Assembly: GCA_035578905.1 (NCBI GenBank) | Contig: JAQJVL010000302.1 | Location: forward strand, 518,472 to 582,471 | Length of the DNA stretch: 64,000 bases | From: Stictocephala bisonia | Lineage: Eukaryota; Arthropoda; Insecta; Hemiptera; Membracidae | Direction of reading: 5' to 3' | Part shown: one piece after another, positions 46,223 through 57,505 of the stretch | Layout of the letters: each line of letters begins with the position of its first letter | Numbering within the stretch: position 1 is the stretch's first letter | Program-made: the position numbers and the translations under genes | Notes under the pieces: model-generated | The model's database searches: none | The model's input: the letters and a program-made list of their open reading frames with translations, nothing else | Told to the model about the DNA's origin: nothing

Positions 46223-46940
46223 TGAGTGCAGACTGAAGCTAGCCTGGCGAGTGGATATGTGTGTCCTAGATGACATCGCTGTTCATTCCCAACATTCAGT
46301 TAGTAGCGGCAAGCATAGATGACAGTTTGGTGGGGCTCAATAACATTGTGACATTGCCAATTAGGCTTAGATTGCTAAGTTTATTTGAGTGCAGACTGAA
46401 GCTAGCCTGGTGAGTGGATATGTGTGTCCTAGATGGCATCACTGTTCAACATTCCGTTAGTAGCAGCAATAACATTGTGACACTGCCAATTAGGCTTAAG
46501 TTGCTAAGTATATTTGGTGCAGACTGAAGCTAGCCTGGTGAGTGGATATGTGTGTCCTAGATGGCATTGCTGTTCCGTTCTCAACATTCCGTTAGTAGCG
46601 GCAAGCATAGATGACAGTTTGGTGGGGCTCAATAACATTATGACACTGCCAGTTAGGCTTAGATTGCCAAGTTTATTTGAGTGCAGACTGAAGCTAGCCT
46701 GGTGAGTGGATATGTGTGTCCTAGATGGCATCACTGTTCAACATTCCGTTAGTAGCAGCAATAACATTGTGACACTGCGAATTAGGCTTAGATTGCTAAG
46801 TATATTTGAGTGCAGACTGAAGCTAGCCTGGTGAGTGGATATGTGTGTCCTAGATGGCATTGCTGTTCCGTTCTCAACATTCCGTTAGTAGCAGCAATAA
46901 CATTGTGACACTGCCAATTAGGCTTAGATTGCTTAGTTTA
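46223..46940 (+). repeat. Tandem repeat with alternating 163- and 128-bp units
   Basis: Five units begin with TGAGTGCAGACTGAAGCTAG near 46223, 46386, 46514, 46678 and 46807. Lengths are 163, 128, 164, 129 and 128 bp. The long form carries an extra GCAAGCATAGATGACAGTTT segment. The order long-short-long-short-short shows a higher-order period of 292 bp. It lies directly after the exon at 46121. Confidence 0.9.
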
Positions 46941-47054
46941 TTATCTATTCTTAGACCTAACATATACAATTTTATTTGTAAATATACTTATAAAGTTAAT
47001 GTGAGAGGTTGTGTACTAGCTCTAAAAAACAGAAAGTTGTGCTACTGGGTTTAG

Positions 47055-47345
47055 TTTAGCTACAAGAATATCCAGATGCATCAACATTGGAACTGAAAGG
47101 TGTCTTACTGCAGAAACAAGAATATAGCCAAACTCTTACATTTCACAAACATTATCAAACACTGAAAAAGATTACTCAAACATAGAGCGTGAAGGTCTAG
47201 CTCTTGTTTGGAGTTATAACAAGTTTAAAGAATTTTTTCTTAGTAAAACAATGTCTGTTGAAACAGATCCAAGACCACTAATGATGTTTCAGCAGAGATT
47301 GTTTTATAATAGCAGTTATACTTCCACCTATAAACAAAAATTTAG
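47055..47345 (+). pseudogene. Ty3/gypsy RNase H fragment
   Basis: Plus-strand frames give YPDASTLELKGVLLQKQEYS, then EREGLALVW-like (EALALVW with changes), NKFKEFFLSKTMSVETDPRP and LMMFQQRLF. This is the DAS-x-x-GxGxVLxQ ... EREALALVWxxxKFxxYLxGxxFxVETDHKPL pattern of the RNase H/connection domain of Ty3-type polymerases. Only about 95 codons are present. It could derive from the same family as the gag remnant at 19623, but it is not attached. Confidence 0.75.
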
Positions 47346-47399
47346 ATGATTTGCCCTAAGTTCTTCAAAGAATAAGACTCTACATGTTCTATTTTATAT

Positions 47400-48303
47400 T
47401 GTATACTGCAGAAAAACATATATGATATGCTACAAAATGATTATGAAGAATTGAAGCAAGAGTTGGAACAACAAAAGATTTATAACAGAAACTGTCTTCA
47501 CTGCTATCCTTCCCTTCAATCACCAGTTGCCAGTAAGTGCAATTTGACATAAAACTCTTGGCAAACTTTCCACATTAAATCAATGAAATCAGCAAAACCT
47601 AAGTGGACAACTAGCACTCGGACAGAAATAACTATGCAAAACCGATTAGAAACACTTTTATTGAAGTACTCTACACCTAAGGAATCAGTAGAGGGATATG
47701 ACAACAAACTAGTAGACAAGGTTATCAAAAATAAAATTAGCAAAACCATCAATAAAAGATAAGTAAACACTACAGCTAGCACAAAAAAGGGGAATATTTT
47801 ATTGTTAGCTGACAGCCATGGAAGAATTCTGAACAAGCTTGTAATGCGGAAATCTTATGCAAAAGTTTGCTCTTTTATTAAACCAGGTGCAAATTTTGAA
47901 CAAATGACACAGGAATCAAACTCACTGAGTAAAGAATAACGCGCAATAATTATTTAATAATAATAACAGGAACTAATAACGTTGAACAAACAGGCACAGA
48001 TGTTCTCATCACAAATATCCAATTGCTGAGTCAAACCATACTAACCCCATAATTGCAACATGGGCTTAAATGAGGCATAATTTATCCCAGCTTGATTTGA
48101 AGATGCCCACAGTAAACTCAGAAATCGAAAAGATCTCTAAAAATGAAACTAGTATAAAACTACTGCGTCTCCATCTTTTACCACGTCATATGTACACTAG
48201 CCACGGAATGCATTTCAATAAGAAGGGAAAGGCCACAATAGCAGAAATGATTACAAGAATCCTCAAGCAGTCCAGCTCAAACAGTGCACACTTCTGCAAC
48301 TAA
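47400..48303 (+). pseudogene. LINE ORF1: coiled coil, CxxC and SGNH domain
   Basis: After a helical N-terminal part and a CLHC motif, 47790-47840 encodes NILLLADSHGRILNKLV, block I of the SGNH fold. KPGANFEQM follows, then IIIITGTNNVE (a GxND-like block, here GTNN) and finally HLLPRHMYTSHGMHFNKKGK, which holds the terminal His block (HxNxxGK). Stops occur in two or three places. In related elements this fold is used as an ORF1 nucleic-acid or membrane-associated module. Confidence 0.8.
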
Positions 48304-49740
48304 GATAACAACAACTGGTAATGAAAGAATAAGTGTAGTGGAGATGAGTATGGATGCTGTGATAAACCAACTAAAAAATGATTCTTCAGTAACATTCACT
48401 CACACTATTTCTGCAGATTTCGATGACCCATGACATATGAGTGTGAGTCAAATGTTGCATGGGAGAGTAACCGAACTCTTGATGCATGTCCCATGCACAA
48501 CGAGGAATAACTCCATCATTTGTTGTAAATTTTATCAATAAAGATTATATATATTATTAATCTACTTTTTTGGCCGAATATAATTGTACAAATATCAACT
48601 CGAAATTCGTTCAGACATCAGTTATTAAATAATAATTGGTTACACTTTTCAAAAAATTTGTTTATTATTAGTTTTAATTACCTCTAGGTTGGTTAGTATC
48701 ATTTGTCCGCTATATTCTCAAAAATTGAATAAAATACATCGCACGGTTTGTTAATGAGTTTGGAACCAAGAAAGCCCAAATTAGCCACTTTAGGTAGCCA
48801 TATCTCTGTAAAAAAATTTCGAATATTTTCCTTGAACACACTTATTTCTTATAACAAGACAAACAATTTTATCCAAACAAATTTTCAAAAATAATATTCG
48901 ATCAAACACCCTTAAAGCTTTCAACTACATTTAAAAAACTAATTTTGTACTATTTAAAACCCAACAAAACAAAAAATATCTTCAACCAAATATTTTAATA
49001 AGTAATAATTTAATTGAAAGAAAAAATGATACAATTTTTTTAGGCTTAACAATTGATGAAAACTTGAACTGGAGGAATGGTCATGTTCAGAAAGTCTTAA
49101 GGAAAATAAATGCTGGGCTTTTTGCACTTTGGCATCATTGATAGATATTCAGACATTAAGAATCATATACTTTTCTCATGTTCACCCACATATTTCTTTT
49201 GGGGTTTGTCTATATGGCGGTACTAACTTCTAAAATCTTGACAAAATATTAAGACTACAAAAACAAAGTTTTTGCATCATTTTAAAATTAAAAAAGGATG
49301 AATTAGTTAGAAAACATTTCAAAGAGTTAAAAATGTTGACAGTGTTTTGGTAATACATTTTAGATATAGTTCTCTTTACAAAAAATAAGTTAACAGATGG
49401 TGATATTTACTAATCACCTTAAATTTTTTACCAAAAAACCTACTTATATGGGTTTTAAAAATTAATTCCACAAAAAATGAAAAAATATTAATGACTTGAA
49501 AAATGGTTTTTAAAAATCTATTAAATAAAGCAATTTATTATTTTTTCGATTAATATGACTTAGCTAGTTGTTTATAACTTTTATGTTTCTGTAAATGTTT
49601 TATGTATTTTTTTTCTTTTATGTATGTTATCTATTTTCATCAAAGTTGTATACAGATATGATTCTTAATTTAGTCTTTGACACTATTCAATTGTACCACG
49701 ATTGTATATATGATGAATAAAGATTGAATTGAATTTGAAT
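47400..49740 (+). mobile_element. Plus-strand LINE remnant with SGNH ORF1 and thin ORF2 tail
   Basis: ORF1 begins with a coiled coil (YDMLQNDYEELKQELEQQK) and CLHCYPS, followed by a SGNH domain. ORF2 is reduced to a thumb/C-terminal piece at 48930-49400 (NDTIFLGLTIDENLNW, then QKVLRKINAGLFALWHH). It ends with AATAAAGATTGAATTGAATT and a short TTGAAT repeat at 49717-49740, a typical microsatellite-like 3' end of CR1/Jockey-group LINEs. The endonuclease and RT are deleted. Confidence 0.8.
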
Positions 49741-49956
49741 GTGCCCCAGCATACTGTCTGTCCAGATGTCCAGTCAATGTCAATGAAAATAATTTCATGA
49801 GTGATCATATTGATGGATAATTTGTACATTGAAAAGACCAGAATATTAAAAAAGATGCTCATACACAACATGTTGATCGTGAAATTATCCGAAGATATAC
49901 TACATACCAGTGGCTGGCCTGCCTGTCCTAACGTTACTCGTGAATGCTATTCCATA
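49741..49956. other. Short intron stretch between LINE and MITE
   Basis: No feature that I can support is present here. Confidence 0.5.
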
Positions 49957-50793
49957 CTTTACTGTCATCTCATTTACAGGAAATTTACTTATAAATCCGT
50001 ATAAAAAAATATAATATAAAAATTGGTTAAATATCGTTAAAATATGCCTACATGGTACAGTAGGCAATGTACAATTCACAGAGGCGCGCAGACGGTCCGA
50101 CCTCATTTGTGTGGGAATATTCTGGAAACTGAAAGAACACCCAATAAAAATATGATACCATTGCTAAACTTGACCAAAATCAGTGTTTTTGAGTAAATGA
50201 ATAACAAAAAGCCGAATGTACAGGATGCAATCCATACAATAGCCTACATTGTGTTGGCTAATCTTGTGACTAAGATGGTTTGGACAATGATAAACGTCTG
50301 GATAGGAAGGTCATATGAATAAACAAGCTTTATACCATATAAAATTGCATTTAATAACGTTTACTCTCACACTAGAAAATATTTATTCAGCACTATTCAG
50401 TATTCTGCATATTCATAAGCGTACTATAACCTTAAATGTTTGCATACGCAGATCAGCGGTAACTAATAGAAACAATATAAAGCGCAGGACATGACAGCTA
50501 GCAACATTTGCGCTCAGTGTGGATCGCCCAAGAACAAATCCAAATACAATACATTACGTACAATTTGCTGTGTACTGGAAACCATGCCTGCACGTGTGGA
50601 TGTCTATGATACTTTACAAGCAATGCGACTGTAATAAGTTTATCACCGGCGCTGCCATGAGAGAATTGTTTAATGTTTCTACAGTGGTGTAACACCTTTA
50701 GAAAAAAAATATTCACCGTCCATCAGATCGGTCAGCTGATCCGTATTAACTGGAATCCGGATAATTGGGGTCTGGACAAAACTAGGTTTACTG
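49957..50793. mobile_element. Second copy of the pogo-like MITE, inverted
   Basis: Read on the minus strand this matches 29343-30084 over most of its length: the end CAGTAAACCTAGTTTTGTCC at 50793, the palindromic GATCCG block, the gene-like TGGCAGCGCCGG segment, and GGTCGGACCGTCTG. A TA dinucleotide follows at 50794-50795. The left end is more degraded and is only approximate. Confidence 0.8.
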
Positions 50794-51026
50794 TACTATC
50801 AATTAGTCATACCAAATTTAACATATTGCATTCCAATAGTAATTCCAATTGGAAGAACCTTTTTATTTTACAAAAATACTCATTAAGAATTATATTAAAC
50901 AAAAAAACATAATATAATGAACGTTTTTCTTGAAATACAATTTTATTAAACTGTTAAAATTGATGTACATAATCATATCTTATGTTTCATTTGTTTTTTG
51001 TTTTTTTTTTTGTTTTTTTTTAACAG

Positions 51027-51181
51027 GTACATTCTGGATTCAAGATCTAATCTACAGAGGCCATTTCTAGAATTGACACGTCACTGCACATCAGTTCTAG
51101 CATGCCGGACCACACCTCTACAAAAGGCGTACTTAGTGAGAATAGTTAAGGAACGCCTCCATATGCGCACCTGTGCAGTTG
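51027..51181 (+). CDS. ATP10-like P4-ATPase exon (P domain, CRTTPLQKA)
   Basis: The exon follows a T-rich tract and TTTAACAG and ends at GTTG|GTAAGT (phase 1). It encodes FLELTRHCTSVLACRTTPLQ, then KAYLVRIVKERLHMRTCAVG. The SVLxCRxTPLQKxxxV block precedes the conserved [10 protein letters not shown] of the next exon and is nearly invariant in P4-ATPases. The MRT variant (usually MTLAIG) is a mild departure. It lies 4.9 kb downstream of the previous exon. Confidence 0.95.
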
Positions 51182-53064
51182 GTAAGTAAAATTAGTTTAA
51201 TCGTTTAACTCTATGGGAGCCACAGGCCGACATTTTAAACATCTCCTTAACTCTAATTAAGGAGGCACACAGTAATTTTTCACTGCCAATCGTTATATTT
51301 AGGTTGACACGTAGTGATTTTTTACCACCAATATATGCTCCCAATATTTTTGTAAATATATTGCAATGGTACAAATATAGCAATCGGTAGGCTACCATTT
51401 CAAAGTGGTGATTCTTCCAAAATATTACATACTGGATATGCATCATTCTGAACACCACTGTTTTAGAATTATTTTTAGTGTTATCATAACAACCGTCTGA
51501 CCTTGTGTTGTTGTATCAGGTGTTCGTTAGTGTTCCCTTTGCATTGAATTTATTTCGATACATATGGTTTTATTTTGAGTTGTAATAAATTTGTATTGTT
51601 TATAGATAGTGTTAGTCATATTTAATGTTCTTAATATCGCGTTGCTGTTGTGATTTATAATGTAATTAGTGCGAATTATGAATTTTCAAGCGAATATGTT
51701 GGGTAATTAATTATAAAAGAGTTAGTTGTACATATTTATTGTAGTATTTACTAATTAATTCAGTAACATACTACAGTTATAGTACATACTATTCTTTCAT
51801 TCATAGGCCTATCATATAAATGTCAAATCTCAAGGACAAGTCAATAGATGTGAGGGACACAATTTTCCTTCATATAATTTCATACAGTTTATATAGTTTC
51901 ATAAACTAAAAAAAGTTGAGCATCTTTTGAGAGCATTATCTTTATTACATGTCGTCAATTAATGTAATTTTTAATAGGAATGGGTCGGTTCTATTGGTTC
52001 TTGACACAAGAACCAGTGGAAAAATTACAGTTCTGGTTTCTGAAAATCGTAAAGGGTACATAGCTTTGATATCAGGAATGTTTCATGTTGAAAAGTACTG
52101 ATAATAATTCAGGTTGAAGAGATAATGATATGTTTTATATATTTTATTGTGTACAATAAACAAATGTATATATTAACATTACTATTTACAACACTATATA
52201 AATCCTTTAGTAAACTAATGTATTTTTTATGACTTAAAATCATTAAAAAAATACCCTTGCACAACACCAAATAAAGGCTTGCCAATCTGGAAAAATATAG
52301 TAGGTTTAAAGCACCAGGCAGTAATATAATCGGCTCGAGGAATAATTCTGAGACGTTCCACTTGCTAAAACTGTCTCTACTCTAGAGTTTTAACTGAGTT
52401 TCAGTTGTGTTCTCTTTCACAAAATAATGGTTTATACTGATTTATTTCAATTAAATATTTCTGTTGCCTATATCGAAAGAAAGGTAAAGAACAATTTATT
52501 TGATAAGTAAATAACGCATGAATCCAGATTATCAACACTAAACAGTCTTATTTTAAGTAGTATGTTTCATTTTAAATGTCCGTTTGTCAAAAGAAAGGAA
52601 TTGAAGTGGAGGATATAAGAAAAAAACCAATCCTGTAAGTGTACTTTTTATACTTAGCTGAAAGTTTTCAGTTAAACATTTTTAAAGTGATTAGTTGATA
52701 TAAATCTTTATTATGCATAAATAACTATGCAACAATAATTTGAAGGTATAATTATTTTAAAAATACTATGAACTAACAAAAAAAGTAACATTCATTTGTA
52801 AATTTGTCATTGTATGAAATCAGCTTTTTCGTAAGTAATTTGAAAAAGTCTTCACAGTTAGACTCATGAACATTTTTAGTACATTTAACTTTATACTGTA
52901 TATGAATCTATATTTTCCTGTAACAACCACGTCAATGTGCTATTTACATTATTTACAGGTGCTATCACTGAGGATGTCACATCACAGCATGGGCAGAACG
53001 TCTGGTTATCTTGTAAACAATGTAGATAGCACCTGGACGCCGTTGTCACTACCGGTCGCTTAAG
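51182..53064. other. AT-rich intron; no gene
   Basis: No supportable gene. The stretch at 51199-51310 (ACTCTATGGGAGCCACAGGC near TTAA) looks like a possible piggyBac end, and 51975-52030 (GGAATGGGTCGGTTC) like a hAT-MITE end. No partner was found for either. Confidence 0.5.
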
Positions 53065-53199
53065 CCTAAGTCCTAAGATTATATATGAACATCAATTTAG
53101 GTTTCTCAAAAGTAAGTCTACAACTCATGCAATGTTTCATTTTATAATCCAAATTCATAAGCATGGGATTAAAGGTTACTCCACAGCTGGCATTATTAT

Positions 53200-53234
<35 letters not shown>

Positions 53235-53600
53235 AGATTACAAACAAGGCCTTTGATCTAGTGATGATAGGATATCTCTAAACAAATAAAGTTATAGACG
53301 AACTCCGTTAGATTAGATTTTATCCTACTTGACTGGTAGATAGCAATATGTTGAAATTCCTTATATTGATTATTTAAATATCATAAAAGTCAGTCGCTCA
53401 AGGTTCCTTAAGGCTTAGTCATCGACCCACTTCTTTTTCTTGCTTACAACAACAATACTACATCTGGCACTCAAAAAGGAAATATAAATCTTTTTGCTGA
53501 TGTATTTATTTATTTTTGTACGTCAGTGATATTTCAGAGTCCTCCAAACCCATATTGAATCAGTATCTTTTTATTTAAATTAATTGCCTCTTGCAATGGT
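53065..53600 (+). pseudogene. LINE reverse-transcriptase fragment
   Basis: Plus-strand frames give PKIIYEHQFRFLKSKSTTHA, then, after a poly-T run (53203-53232), TNKAFDLVMI, and SLRLSHRPTSFSCLQQ-like and NLFADVF-like blocks. The order EHQFGFLKxKST, DLTKAFDLV, FADD identifies the palm of a Jockey/CR1-group reverse transcriptase. Many stops are present. The poly-T run may be an expansion inside the fragment. Confidence 0.7.
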
Positions 53601-53620
53601 TTTCTCTCAATAATTTATTA

Positions 53621-54472
53621 GGGTTGTCCATAACTTAAGGTCTCCAACAAGCTTCTGTTGCAACATAATGAACTAGTGTAAATCTGACAACAATGCTGTG
53701 TTCCTCGCTTCCCCCACCATTCTGTGTTATTCTGGTCTCCACCTCTCTATGACACTCAGTTAACAATGGAAGGGAAAATCAACGCTCCTGCCAAGTTTGA
53801 ATTGTGATCAGTAATTAGATTTATATGGTTTAAGGGGTCAGCTACTTTTGAAATCCATCACCAAAGTTGACCAAATGTGTATGGAAGGAACTGTATGGAC
53901 ATAAATATGTGTAAGTGGTGAAGGCCAAACAAGCGTGCAAAAAAAACAGTAACAGAAGTGGAGGATTTGTTGCTTGCAGATTGACGTTTGACTGTGTGAG
54001 AGTCTGCTAAACAAATAGAGGAAATATCTTGACTACCGTGGATATGATTTTGTTGGGCTATACAGAACAAAAAATTGGTTTGCACCGTGACAACGCCCGC
54101 CCAAACCACAATAGAGCTCATCGCCGAATTCAGGTGGTAAATAATTGACCATCCATCTTCATACAATCCTGATTTGACCCTCCAGTGACTCCTATTTGTT
54201 CCCAAACCTGAAACAACACTTGGGGGAATGAAATTCTCAAGTGATGAATAGCTGATGGTAGCTGTAGATTCCTTCCTGTGTCATTTGGCGGTAAAGTGGT
54301 ATTACACAGTGGTATGAAAAAGCTTCTGGTGCAACTCAAAAATTGCCTTGATCATGACAGGAACTACGTTGAAAAATAGCTAAATATCCATGATTTCAGA
54401 TTGTGTAATTGGTTTTGCAATAAAGTGTACAATGTGATAAAGCGTTGGAGACCTTTTTTTACTGACAACCTT
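53621..54472 (+). mobile_element. mariner transposon with deleted transposase
   Basis: Ends are inverted with about 20 of 25 matches (GGGTTGTCCATAACTTAAGG on the left; GGTTGTCAGTAAAAAAAGGT on the other strand at the right, then both GTCTCCAAC). A TA precedes the left end. The transposase starts at ATG 53766 (MEGKINAPAKFEL) and keeps an HTH start (IRFIWFKGS), a D-region (NNHNRAH-like) and ETTLGGMKFSSDE, with a large central deletion. Several stops make it inactive. Confidence 0.85.
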
Positions 54473-54910
54473 CGTAAGACTGACAACTCTAATACATTTT
54501 TCTATAAATAACAGAAAAGATTCAGAAATAATATTTTTCTAGGGTAGTACAAAGTATAGTGATTTAATGATTGATAAAATTAAATGTAAAATTGATAAAA
54601 TACAAATTTTAAATTCAATCGCCGTATTATAGATAAAGTGTCAAAAACTGATAGCTCAAGTATTGTTCTTTTACAATATTGCCTTTACAATATCTGCCTT
54701 TTACAAAGTTGTCTGCCTACCTTGATATTAATAATCTTTAGACAATCTATTAAAAAATCATATACCCTCACTTATCACATGTGAGAAGATGGATCATCAA
54801 GAACAACCTATATTTATTAACTCCAAAAGTAATTAACAAGAATTATTTTCAAATTAACCTCAAGACAATAATGAAAAAGTGTATTTCACAACTATAAAGT
54901 TGTTATCCAT

Positions 54911-54967
<57 letters not shown>

Positions 54968-55839
54968 TTGGTACTTTATTATTTATAAAAAGAAATCTAT
55001 TACTCTGAAATAAAAGAAAAATAAATGATTTCCACAGATACAAACTATACAATGTAATTAATTTTCCCATCCACCAACACCAATCTACGTTTTCTGAAAA
55101 TCACTTTCTCTTAAACGGAACACAGACTTTCATCTCTCTCTTGTGTTTTCTTCGAACTGAAATAAGTATTTCATCTTTCTAAAACAAGATTTAACAAAAA
55201 TTTTAGTAGATGATGTATTTTATAGTGAAAGGAATTTTAAAATCATGAATGGTAATTTATTTAATTATATTAATGAGATAAGTTGCTTTATGATTGATGG
55301 CAAATGTTATAATTTTTGTTTCTAACTGTTTAAATTTAATATTGACTTATGGCAATGTACTACCTGTATTCAATAGAAAATAAACAGTTTGAATTTTAAT
55401 ATAAAATATATAAGTAGAAGATGTATCATCAATTTTTGTGTTTTAAACAAAGTTGGCGGCCAATTTGAATACATACAAATGGTCTACAGAAAAAAAATAC
55501 ATAAGCATATACATCGACATTTATATAAAAATTTTCAGGCAATTATTTTTAAGAATATGGGAATAATCTGATTTTGAAAAATCCAATTCTTTATAAAACA
55601 AGAACATAACAAGAAATCTCTTTTTGGGTGAGATTTTGCGAGTAACATTGTAATAAAATGAGACACAAGTAACAGCAGGTTTAGTGTTTTTAATCCTTTG
55701 TACTTCTGTGCTACTGCATTTTATTGAAGTATTTTTAGTGTGCTATAAATAACATATGTGTTCAAGCCATTTAAAATTTTAGGTTTCTGTCTTGGCTGTA
55801 GCTAAAAGCAATATATATATATATAAATTCTTATACTGT
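54473..55839. other. AT-rich intron; (TA)n microsatellite
   Basis: No supportable gene. A (TA)n run of about 25 units lies at 54914-54964. The interval otherwise has no feature I recognise. Confidence 0.6.
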
Positions 55840-56015
55840 ACGTGTATGGGGGGGGTGGGTAGGTAAATACCACTATATGTGTATGGGCGGATGGGTGGGT
55901 ATGTACCACCGTACGTGTACCCATACACGTGCAGTGGTAATGACCCACCTGCCCACCCATACACGTACAGTGGTAATGACCCACCCGCCCGCCCATACAC
56001 ATACAGTGGTAATGA
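55840..56015. repeat. Short array of the GTACGTG minisatellite, with orientation switch
   Basis: Two or three units run forward (CTGTACGTGTATGGGGGG), then from about 55918 the same unit runs in reverse (CCCATACACGTACAGTGG). The switch is at about 55915. TA-rich tracts lie at both borders (55812-55826 and 56015-56030). The small open frames in it are by-products. Confidence 0.85.
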
Positions 56016-56062
56016 TATATATATATATTGCAATAATAAATATGTATTGCATTTTATTTAGG

Positions 56063-56842
56063 AAAGTGGTATTATTATTACTAGCCCTATAACTTTTTTT
56101 TCATATTTAACTTATATTTAAATTACAATTTATTTAACAACAGTTGTCCATTGTAGTTGTTTAATATATGCTCAGCCAGCTGATTCTTCAAGCTGATAGT
56201 GCACAGTTTGTAGCCATAATACTAGCTGTACACGAAAATAGTACACAAATTTACACTATATGCACTTTGATTTTGTCTAAAAAATAATAATAGTAACTAA
56301 AAAAACATAATATAAAAACAATGTAAATATTGTTTACAAACACGACCTAAGCACGCAACAATGAAGGTTCAATGTAAAGACGACAGCTGGAACTGACTAA
56401 AGTTAATTGGTTTTAAATCGAAAAAAAAACACTACTAAGTTCAAATTGATTGATTCAAAATACAAGTAAATATTACCATGGCAACTATAGACACTTTAAA
56501 CAACATCTGAAGCGAACTGGAAATGAAACAAAAGATTTTTAACCGATGTCGAACTGAGCCCGCCTATAGAGTGGAACGGGAAAATAGCGATGTTGGACTC
56601 AGTTCGCCTATGAAGCACAAAAGGTTAAACCACTCCCTTTGTACTGCACAAATATATGATCAAACTACTCAAACACATTTGAGCAATATTGTGATCAAGA
56701 ATCAGCTGGCTGAGCATATGTTAAACAACTACATGATTTATTTAACCATAATTGATGGACAATTATGGTTAAATAAATTTTAATTTCAATATAAGTTAAA
56801 TATAAAAAAAGGTGGCCTAGTAATAATAATACCACTTTACTG
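56063..56842. mobile_element. Element with about 130-bp inverted repeats, containing a piggyBac-like end
   Basis: The arm 56063-56190 (AAAGTGGTATTATTATTACT to CAGCCAGCTGATTCTT) is matched in reverse by 56697-56842, with small indels. The interior of about 500 bp carries no gene. Near its right side a TTAA (56625-56628) is preceded by GCACAAAAGG and two CGCCTAT motifs 44 bp apart (56561 and 56605), which looks like a piggyBac right end. Long inverted arms suggest a foldback or MITE-type transposon. No transposase is present. Confidence 0.75.
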
Positions 56843-57103
56843 TATCTTCTAGTAAGAAGAAGAATGAGTTTAAATAAAGTTAAGCAAAAGTGTGCAATCC
56901 TTATGACTTGGAACACTAATGTCAAGGTCATTATTATCACCTGATACTCTACATACAATGCCAAAGTATGTTGTACTAAAGGTCTCAAAAACCGTTGAAA
57001 AGCCTGTTATATGTGACATATTTGGTGTCCTTAATATGTTATACACATTTTACCATAGTAAATGTCAGTGAAGAAAGTGTCATTAGCTATAATTCATGTG
57101 TAG

Positions 57104-57306
57104 GGGATGGAGCCAACGATGTTTCAATGATCCAAGCAGCAGATGTGGGCATTGGGATTGCAGGTCAAGAAGGTTGCCAGGCTGTAATGGCTTCAGATTT
57201 TGCTATGTCTCGCTTCAAGTTCCTCCGCCACCTCTTGATAGTTCATGGCCATTGGTCGTATGACAGACTTGCACGAATGGTTCTCTACTTCTTTTATAAA
57301 AATGTT
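57104..57306 (+). CDS. ATP10-like P4-ATPase exon (P domain, [10 protein letters not shown])
   Basis: The exon follows ATGTGTAG and ends at AATGTT|GTAAGT (phase 0). It encodes [20 protein letters not shown], then [15 protein letters not shown] and [22 protein letters not shown]. The GDGxND Asp pair binds Mg2+ at the phosphorylation site. The HGxWxYxRxxxxxLYFFYKN block leads into the fifth membrane helix of P4-ATPases. GQEGC replaces the usual GxEGxQ..., with Cys for Met; the effect is unknown. The membrane exons that follow are not in the window. Confidence 0.95.
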
Positions 57307-57329
57307 GTAAGTAAAACTTATTGTCACAG

Positions 57330-57505
57330 CAAAAATATCTACATTTTGTTTAACTTCACTCGCCAGTTGACATGGGCTTACAGGCCTGTGCGTGAACTTT
57401 ATTTAACGAGTGAAATACAGACCGTTGGCTCAGTGGGGATTCGAACCTTGGACCACGCCCTCCGCAGATTGAAGCCTTAGCCATTAAGCCACCATACCGG
57501 CGTAT
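57330..57505 (-). mobile_element. tRNA-derived SINE
   Basis: On the minus strand the sequence begins TACGCCGGTATGGTGGCTTA with an A-box-like TGGCTTAATGG (about 57483-57493) and a perfect B box GGTTCGAATCC (57437-57447), 37 bp apart. This is the internal RNA polymerase III promoter of a tRNA-related SINE. A tRNA cloverleaf is incomplete at the acceptor arm, so a working tRNA gene is unlikely. The body continues to the left to about 57330. It sits 24 bp after the flippase exon at 57104-57306, in opposite orientation. Confidence 0.75.

Noticed and set aside
51199..51310. A piggyBac MITE starting at TTTAACTCTATGGGAGCC
   Set aside because: I could not find a matching inverted end.
53858..54339. 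Minus-strand open frames of 115 and 69 codons
   Set aside because: They are antisense to the plus-strand mariner transposase remnant.
55779..56092. Small open frames on both strands rich in Tyr, Thr and Gly
   Set aside because: They are products of the same minisatellite in both orientations.
57400..57505. A functional tRNA gene
   Set aside because: A and B boxes are present, but the acceptor and anticodon arms do not pair well and the sequence continues into a longer body, as in SINEs.
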